Assembly (NCBI GenBank): GCA_031761405.1
Contig: JASEVX010000013.1
Coordinates: forward strand, 41,291,653-41,355,652
DNA from: Serripes groenlandicus
Lineage: Eukaryota > Mollusca > Bivalvia > Cardiida > Cardiidae
Length of the DNA stretch: 64,000 bases
Direction of reading: 5' to 3'
The notes below the pieces were generated by a model, which was given only the letters and a program-made list of their open reading frames with translations, made no database searches and had not been told where the DNA came from. Below, piece after piece: positions 57,001-64,000 of the stretch. How positions within the stretch are numbered: position 1 is the first letter of the stretch; the number at the start of each line of letters is the position of its first letter. The translations under genes were made by a program, and so were the position numbers.

Positions 57001-58610
57001 CCTGGTCTACTTAATGTCTGATTTATCCTTCATGACTTTCATCTTAAGTAGATATTAAGAACTGGTCTACTTAATGTCTGGTTTATCCTTCATGATTTTC
57101 ATTTTAAGTAGATATATAGTGCTGGTCTACTTAATGTCTGGTTTATCCTTCGTGACTTTCAGATTAAGTGGATATATAGTGCTGGTCTACCTAATGTCTG
57201 GTTTATCCTTCATGACTTTCAGATTAAGTGGATATATAGTGCCGGTCTACTTAATGTCTGGTTTACCCTTCATGATTTTCAGATTAAGTGGATATATAGT
57301 GCTGGTCTACTTAATGTCTAGTTTATCCTTCATGATTTTCAGATTAAGTGGATATATAGTGCCGGTCTACTTAATGTCTAGTTTATCCTTCATGATTTTC
57401 AGATTAAGTGGATATATAGTGCCGGTCTACTTAATGTCTAGCTTATCCTTTATGACTTTCAGATTAAGTGGATATATAGTGCCAGTCTAGTTTATCCTTC
57501 ATGACTTTCAGATTAAGTGGATATATAGTGCCTGTCTACTTAATGTCTGGTTTATCCTTCATGACTTTCAGATTAAGTGGATATATAGTGCCGGTCTACT
57601 TAATGTCTAGTTTATCCTTCATGATTTTCAGATTAAGTGGACATATAGTGCCGGTCTACTTAATGGCTAGTTTATCCTTCATGACTTTCAGATTAAGTGG
57701 ATATATAGTGCCGGTCTACTTAATGCCTAGTTTATCCTTCATGACTTTCAAATTAAGTAGATATATAGTGCCGGTCTACTTAATGGCTAGTTTATCCTTC
57801 ATGACTTTCAGATTAAGTGGATATATAGTGCCGGTCTACTTAATGTCTGGTTTATCCTTCATGACTTTCAGATTAAGTGGATATATAGTGCCGGTCTACT
57901 TAATATCTAATTTATCCATCATGACTTTCAGATTAAGTGGATATATAGTGCCGGTCGACTTAATGTCTAGTTTATCCATCATGACTTTCAGATTAAGTGG
58001 ATATATAGTGCTGGTCTACTTAATGTCTAGTTTATCCTTCATGACTTTCAGATTAAGTGGACATATAGTGCCGGTCTAGTTTATCCTTCATGACTTTCAG
58101 ATTAAGTGGACATATAGTGCCGGTCTACTTAATGTCTAGTTTATCCTTCATGATTTTCATATATAGTGGATATATAGTTCTGGTCTACTTAATGTCTAGT
58201 TTATCCTTCATGATTTTCAGATTAAGTGGACATATAGTGCTGGTCTACTTAATGTCTGTTTTATCTTTATAACTTTCAGATTAAAGGCGTATCCTCTGAA
58301 TTTTTCCAATGGACAGAATTTTCTTAAATTTTGTCGACTTAATGTCTAGTTTATCCATCATGACTTTCAGATTAAGTGGATATATAGTGCTGGTCTACTT
58401 AATGTCTAGTTTATCCTTCATGACTTTCAGATTAAGTGGACATATAGTGCCGGTCTACTTAATGTCTAGTTTATCCTTCATGATTTTCATATATAGTGGA
58501 TATATAGTTCTGGTCTACTTAATGTCTAGTTTTTCCTTCATGACTTTCAGATTAAGTTGATATATAGTGCTGGTCTACTTAATGTCTGTTTTATCTTTAT
58601 AACTTTCAGA
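57001..58610. repeat. 60-bp satellite array, first block
   Basis: About 26 units of TGGTCTACTTAATGTCTGG, TTTATCCTTCATGACTTTCA, GATTAAGTGGATATATAGTG. The 60-bp period is exact except for shortened ~50-bp units at 57485 and 58076. Because 60 is a multiple of three one frame stays open as a hydrophobic 20-residue repeat; I regard this as non-coding. Units with TTTTAAGTAG and with AGATTAAGTGG are interspersed. Confidence 0.95.
58285..58335 (+). mobile_element. Orphan left end of the TTAA element
   Basis: AGGCGTATCCTCTGAATTTT... to AATTTTGTC, 51 bp identical but for one base to 58615-58665, preceded by the same TTAA. It then switches to satellite text (GACTTAATGTCTAG). Confidence 0.85.
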
Positions 58611-59596
58611 TTAAAGGTGTATCCTCTGAATTTTTCCAATGGACAGAATTTTCTTAAATTTTGTCCAGAGCTTCCTTACTCAAAGACTAACTCAAAACAA
58701 CATTCAAAACAATGAGTCGCGGTTCTACTTTTTTTGCTATGCACTCTTTTAAAACCCATATATGTGCTCAGTTTAAGGAAATATAACGGAATGTAGAGAA
58801 ACAACACTATTTCATACCAGTGAACACAAACACATGTATACATTTATATATCAATATTGACCAATTTTTAAAATATTTCTATTTTAACACTTTATATTCA
58901 ATAATTCAAGATGGCCGCCATGATAAAATTTGTATAAAATTGAACAAGGGTACAATACAAAAGTTGGAATTTAAAAAATTGTAGTGGACAGATTTTGTTA
59001 ATACTTTTCATATGAACACCTTATTATAAGGGTTGTTGAATGAAACAAAAAAATCCATAGGTCGCGGTGCTAATTACAGAGATATTTCCTATTGAATTAT
59101 CTCCCTTTATGATTTTTTTTCATAATATTAGCCCAGGAAAAATACAATTTTGAATTAAATATCTCTTAGGACAGTATTTTTTTGATAAATTTGTATTATG
59201 AATAACTGGTTATAAGGGTTCTTGAATAAAGCTTAAAACAATGGTTGCAGTGCTTACTAGTTGAGTTTTACATTGGATTATCTCCCTTTATGATTTGTTT
59301 TTAATGATAGCCCAACAAAAAATCAATTAAAAATTAAAGGCTTTTTAGTGGAGATATTTTTTCAATATTTCTCATATCAATAAACTTGTTAAATGGGTTG
59401 TTGAATTAAACAAAACAAAACACTGTTGGCTTTGTTCTTTCGCTAAATTTCACATTGAATTATCTCCCTTTAAGAATTTTTTTTTAGGAAAAAATACAAA
59501 TTTGAAAATCTTCTAGTCTATACATATCTTCAATAACTCTCACTGTTTCACATGAATTATGTTGAAATACACACTTTCATTTCAACTTATTTTAAC

Positions 59597-59945
59597 GCCT
59601 CTGCAGCAGACAACCTTTGAAAACATTGCGACAAAAGAAGAAATTATAGCAATCAATCATTGTATGTGGGAAAAGGTTAAGCAAATAAATTTGCTTAAAC
59701 CACTAGTTGCTGTACATATTACCAGGAACAATTTTACTGATGTATTTCACATTGGTTAAATAACAAAAATAAAAAGTACCTCTTTAGGAAAAGAAGGCAA
59801 CAGGTCAATAGCATAGAAGAAAAGAGTTGAAAACATTGTTGCAAACATATTGCCCACTATGAGCAAGTTATCCCTTTGTGACAACGTGTTCATAAGTCAT
59901 CAAGTGCAAATGCCTCAAAATGCTCTGCAAGTGGGAAATGGGTAT
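59597..59945. mobile_element. Two partial CCCTTTCCC MITEs
   Basis: Fragments ACGCCTCTGCAGCAGACAAC... GTATGTGGGAAAAGGTTAA (about 59597-59681) and GAAAACATTGTTGCAAACAT... GCAAGTGGGAAATGGGT (about 59828-59945). Before them, 58700-59560 has three or four diverged ~180-bp units (GGGTTGTTGAATGAAAC, ATTATCTCCCTTTA), an old tandem repeat. Confidence 0.55.
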
Positions 59946-61265
59946 TGCATTTCTGCAAAAAAGAGATTTTGTATAATTTGTTACAAGCATACCTAAATAA
60001 AAGCATTACATTTAAGATTCTATCAGTGTTGTTAAGTGAAAACATAACCCACTAAACTGTCAAACATACAAGGTTACTACAGCAGAAGACTATACAAACA
60101 TATCTAGACAAAAATATATCTTAGTATAACCTATGATGTGGCATCTGATCTTTTTCAAATCAAAAAATCTTATGTCATGCGCAGACTTACATTGGTGGTA
60201 ATCAACTATATTGTGAGGTTATCAGTTCTAGACACAGAGAAAGTATGAATTTATCAATCTTTCATTAATTTTCTTTTTTTTAAATATAATTTTTGGGGAG
60301 ATTAGCTAGATATTAACAATTTCATTAGTTAGGCTATGAAAACGTGCCTTGCATACAGGCAATCTACCATGGCCTGCTGTTGGCAAGAATCAAAACTGCC
60401 TTTTTAAAGCAGCATAGCAGCAGTTCTAGTTATTTGCTCATGCGAGCAATCAGAACTGCTGCAGGGCTGTTTCCTTGATGCGGTATTTTCATTTGTTAAC
60501 TTTTCATAATAAACACATCAGAGAAATTAATCACATACCAATGCATGACTGATTGTATCATATATCCAGTGACCACTTGAAAACATCAATAACTTTCTAC
60601 AATAAACAGCAGTCTGAGCATGCATATGATCTGATCAATCAGATCAAGTTGCACAGAGGTTTAGGTTGGTCTGAATCTATGCTAGTCACAAAGACCTTCA
60701 GTCTGGTTCTCACAGAAATATGCTTTTGAAACTGTTTCATTTTGTGCATGTAGAAATACAGCAAACAGTGTCTGTACACATATCCATTGGCAAAAAAAGA
60801 AGACTCAGATTAGTGAAACATGCAGGTTCACAACATAGGAACAAATTACAGTTTTATGTTATTCAAAATGAACATTTCTTCTGCAAAGTTACTCACAATG
60901 TTTATCTGTAGAGCATAACAAGAATGGGTGAATGTCATATTAACAAAAAAAATATCTTGGGGAAACTTTGTTCAACAAAAAGTATTATGAGCAAGATGTA
61001 AAAGTTCATACATCAACCTTAAAATAAACATACAATAATTATATTTATAATTGAGATTTACACCATTGCAACAGTATAAATTTCAGTTATATCCCAGCGC
61101 AGTTCACTTATACATGATACATGGTTTTTCAAATCAGTACTAGCAGGTTCACATAGATACTAGGTTAAGAAAATGTGCCTAGCCCACAATGCACTCAACC
61201 ATGACCTGCTGTGAGCGGGTAAAAAGGTGGACACACATAGTTTTACCAGATAATAGGCATGTTAA

Positions 61266-61470
61266 CCCTTTCCCACATACAACAAATCAGCAGCAGACAA
61301 CTTTGATAACATTTGGGTAAAAAACATAGAAAGTCTCTATAAATGTAGGTATGCGCATATGCTTTATACTGAAAACAGTTGAAAACATTGTGACAAAACT
61401 GAAAAGAAGAAATTGCTCAATTTGAACAATTTCTCCTTTTATCACAATGTTTAAGTCGACTGCTGCAGAA
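61266..61470 (+). mobile_element. CCCTTTCCC MITE with lost right end
   Basis: TTAA (61262-61265), CCCTTTCCCACATACAAC, AGCAGCAGACAACTTTGATA, GAAATTGCTCAATTTGAAC, GTCGACTGCTGCAGAAGC. Where the right terminus should follow, the 137-bp duplicated segment begins. 59946-61265 has a SINE-like piece (CAGTTATATCCCAGCGCAG, 61086) and no gene. Confidence 0.7.
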
Positions 61471-61733
61471 GCAATTTAGCATAAGAAAACGTCTCGGGTC
61501 TGTATGTGAGTAACAGTGCTCTGTGAAAACCACCCTGATCTTACAGCAGACTCATGATAGTCAAACGAAGGGAAACAATTGGAATAGTTTGATAGGCTGC
61601 TGCAGAAGCAATTTAGCATAAGAAAACGTCTCGGGTCTGTATGTGAGTAACAGTGCTCTGTGAAAACCACCCTGATCTTACAGCAGACTCATGATAGTCA
61701 AACGAAGGGAAACAATTGGAATAGTTTGATAGG
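61460..61733. repeat. Identical 137-bp tandem duplication
   Basis: CTGCTGCAGAAGCAATTTAG to TTGGAATAGTTTGATAGG occurs at 61460-61596 and 61597-61733 with no difference that I can see. Very recent duplication, or assembly artefact. Confidence 0.9.
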
Positions 61734-62639
61734 CTCTGCTTTCCAAATGAGTTTGGGACAGTTAGATTTAAAGATCTAGCAAGCGCATATGGATCACACT
61801 TATTCTGCATTACAGCCTTACTAAATCACTTTTGAAAATACTTCTTGACTTGAGTAGTTAAAAGAGTTTTTTCAGTAAATTGTACAACTGGTTTCCCTCA
61901 TGTTTTTCTTGTCTTGTGGTTTATGTCTGACCATCTGTTTACAAAATGGGAAACTGTTTCTTGAATTTTCACCATGGTTGATGCATCGTCATCCATAATT
62001 ACGACATAGACATTCATATTATCTTTGTCGAGCACAAGACAGCGCGCCACATCCGGTTCCAAAGATTTAGAACTATCATGCCAGTTTCTTCAACACTGAT
62101 GGATGGGCATTGAATCACCTTTACTTTCATGAAAGCTACATTATTTATAGTCTTGAGATCTAAGTCAAAATGCAACCCATTTTCCCGACTTGCTCCCCAC
62201 TAGAGTGGCAGCCACTCTATATAGCTCCATCCGATCCACCCTTCTGTAAACCCATGTCATATTTGAATTGAATATATGGAGTCTTGTCTACAGTACTGAA
62301 AAATAGAACAAAGAGGTTGATAAATACCTGGCTTTGATATAATGTTAACTAAATCATATTGCAATCTACTTAAGACATATAAACACATGTGTAATAATTT
62401 ATGACTATGATAGAATATTTTGTGTGTATGTTTTATTTCTAAAGTGTTATTTCATAACCCAAATTGGGGACCCATTCACAATCAAAAGACACCTCTTTTT
62501 TTCACAAAAGTAGGCCTAAATTTCATAAAAGCTTACTTTCATCACATTTTACATGTCACTATTTTCGTAATTGAAACGGCCCTGGTCACAAAACAGCATA
62601 AAAAACACACTGATTTCTACAGGCTACATTGACAATAAG

Positions 62640-62770
62640 TTGGCTTTGTTTTATTGGGTTATTATGCCGTTTTCAACATTATTTCAGTTATATCAGGGAC
62701 ATAGATAATATCTTATCTATGTCCCTGGTTATATCACAGCGACAGTTTACTTATTCATGAATCCTTGGTA
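62640..62770 (-). repeat. SINE 3' end with palindromic micro-insert
   Basis: ATGCCGTTTTCAACATTATT, TCAGTTATATCA is followed by GGGACATAGATAATATCTTA plus TCTATGTCCCTG and then GTTATATCACAGCGACAGTT. GTTATATCA occurs on both sides of the ~31-bp palindrome, as a target duplication would. 61734-62639 and 62771-63031 hold no recognised feature. Confidence 0.55.
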
Positions 62771-63031
62771 AAATTCCTTGAAATTTAATTAAAATTTAAA
62801 TGTGTTCAATTTGATAATACATCAAGATAAAAATCAGTTAAATGACTGTCATACGAACCACCCACCCCTTCAATTTTTGTAAACTCATAAAATAATAACA
62901 TCATAGAAAATTATAATTAAATTTTTAATAGTTAGTAAGTTACCTAAACTTAAGTTGCCCCTTGCTCGGCTGGTGTCGTTTGGTTGTTTCGTCAGTATTC
63001 ACAGTTCCACATACTATAACGAGCCGTAACC

Positions 63032-63352
63032 ATGTCTGGTTTCATCAGGAGAAATATTACTTTAGATAGTGTTATTTCACACAGTCTTCACAAACAGGCT
63101 GATCTTCCAAGTAAACGAGTTCTAGTCTACAATTCTCCTTCCCGGCATGTTTTCCGCTTAGTTTGCGGCGAATCCAATACCGATTATCCAGTATCGATGC
63201 AAGTTTCCGTCAATCTTTTGAAAATATTGCGATTGCTTTCGCTTTCTGCACGTTTAAAAGATAAAAATCTGCCACTCTTTAGCCTAGCTAGCGCGGACAT
63301 AATGATTTTACACCGAATTTACACCTTGTTGATATCGTGTTCCGGATATTGA
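63032..63352 (+). CDS. 106-codon ORF in the TTAA element, unknown
   Basis: ATG in good context (AACCATGT). Starts MSGFIRRNITLDSVISHSL and includes LPSKRVLVYNSPSRHVFRLV; Leu/Ser-rich toward the end. Its base composition is visibly less AT-rich than the surrounding 2 kb, which argues for real or formerly real coding sequence. It ends about 110 bp before the right terminus of the element. I recognise no family; it could be an exon of a captured host gene or a transposon accessory ORF. Splice sites were not convincing on either side. Confidence 0.35.
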   Translation: MSGFIRRNITLDSVISHSLHKQADLPSKRVLVYNSPSRHVFRLVCGESNTDYPVSMQVSVNLLKILRLLSLSARLKDKNLPLFSLASADIMILHRIYTLLISCSGY

Positions 63353-63466
63353 CAGTTTCACAATTTAATTGAGCGCAATGAGCATAAAAGAGCAAAGCAC
63401 TAAAATCAATTGGAATGGACATGCGCAAAAAAGATGCGCAGCAACACACCGACGATACGCCTTTAA

Positions 63467-64000
63467 GTGGATATATAGTGCTGGTCTACTTAATGTCTGT
63501 TTTATCCTTCATGATTTTCATTTTAAGTAGATATTTAGTGCTGGTCTACATAATGTCTGGTTTATCCTTAATGATTTTCATTTTAAGTAGATATATAGTG
63601 CTGGTCTACTTAATGTCTGGTTTATCCTTCATGACTTTCAGATTAAGTGGATAAATACTGCTGGTCTATTTAATGTCTGGTTTATCCATCATGATTTTCA
63701 TTTTAAGTAGATATTTAGTGCTGGTCTATTTAATGTCTGGTTTATCCTTCATGACTTTCATTTTAAGTAGATATATAGTGCCGGTCTACTTAATGTCTAG
63801 TTTATCCATCATGATTTTCAGATTAAGTGGATATATAGTGCTGGTCTACTTAATGTCTGGTTTATCCTTCATGACTTTCAGATTAATTGGATATATAGTG
63901 CCGGTGTACTTAATGTCTGGTTTATCCTTCATGATTTTCAGATTAAGTGCATATATAGTGCTGGTCTACTAAATGTCTGTTTTATCCTTCATGACTTTCA
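63467..64000. repeat. 60-bp satellite array, second block, continues off the window
   Basis: About nine units of the array at 57001-58610, resuming after the TTAA element. More units here carry CATTTTAAGTAGATAT than in the block just before the insertion, resembling the units at 57001-57120. The last unit is cut by the window edge. Confidence 0.95.

Larger units (their letters stand above)
58615..63462. mobile_element. 4.85-kb TTAA-flanked element in the satellite
   Basis: Left end AGGTGTATCCTC and right end GACGATACGCCT are 12-bp inverted repeats (10 of 12). TTAA at 58611-58614 and 63463-63466 is the TTAA of the satellite unit (CAGATTAAGTGG), and the array resumes in register with GTGGATATATAGTG. 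TTAA targeting is the hallmark of piggyBac-type transposases; termini differ from the CCC-starting ends of classical members. Inside are CCCTTTCCC MITE pieces, a 137-bp duplication, SINE ends and a 106-codon ORF, but no transposase that I recognise. Confidence 0.75.

Noticed and set aside
57074..58560. Long frames encoding a hydrophobic 20-residue repeat through the 60-bp array
   Set aside because: The period is a multiple of three, so any stop-free unit gives a long frame. Frame is lost at the 50-bp units, and there is no start context or composition typical of genes.

Overview
The window is eukaryotic nuclear DNA, AT-rich, with one clearly readable intron-containing gene and a very dense load of transposable elements. 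Intron and exon structure, tRNA-headed SINEs, and long non-autonomous elements starting with AGCTCACC or AGATCACC and ending in GGCCCTCTTGTTT are all of types I associate with bivalve molluscs, so a (probably heterodont) bivalve is the best guess. Species is not determinable from the sequence alone. There is no bacterial gene organisation, no rRNA, no CRISPR array and no intact tRNA gene. The one confident gene is a secreted C-type lectin on the + strand (coding exons 15461-20891, 229 codons plus stop, canonical splice sites, poly(A) signal at 20940). A probable promoter and 5' UTR exon lie near 13249-13329, directly downstream of a small MITE. Its introns hold a 67-bp tandem array, SINEs and a (TG)n tract. 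Weaker coding signals are a decayed TRIM-type beta-propeller pseudogene (24573-25650), a Cys-rich ORF (23852-24115), a possible three-exon small gene whose first exon starts on an AAGATGGCGGC motif (37507), a 31-residue leader of a probable hAT transposase (55838-55933), and a 106-codon ORF inside a TTAA-flanked element (63032-63352). Layout: 1-13 kb holds SINEs, a MITE that splits a tRNA-like SINE head, and a ~1.2-1.4 kb element present as two inverted copies (3.7-5.1 and 10.6-11.8 kb) around nested AGATCACC/AGCCAGAAGG elements. 13-21 kb is the lectin gene. 21-23.7 kb is one SINE whose central module has expanded into about 35 copies of a 74-bp repeat. 24-33 kb is mostly unassigned AT-rich DNA with foldbacks and a CATATACACA-type minisatellite. 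33.7-35.2 kb and 40-52.4 kb are arrays of long tandemly built elements carrying many perfect DR1 motifs (TGACCTTTGACCT). 46.9-52.4 kb is a six-level nest of insertions. 53.4-56.5 kb is a hAT-like element with 6-bp target duplication, itself invaded. 57.0-64 kb is a 60-bp satellite array interrupted by a 4.85-kb element flanked by TTAA. No set of genes working together as a pathway is visible; the biology here is mainly insertion history and satellite birth around an immune-type lectin gene. Family names in quotes or by terminal sequence are my working labels.
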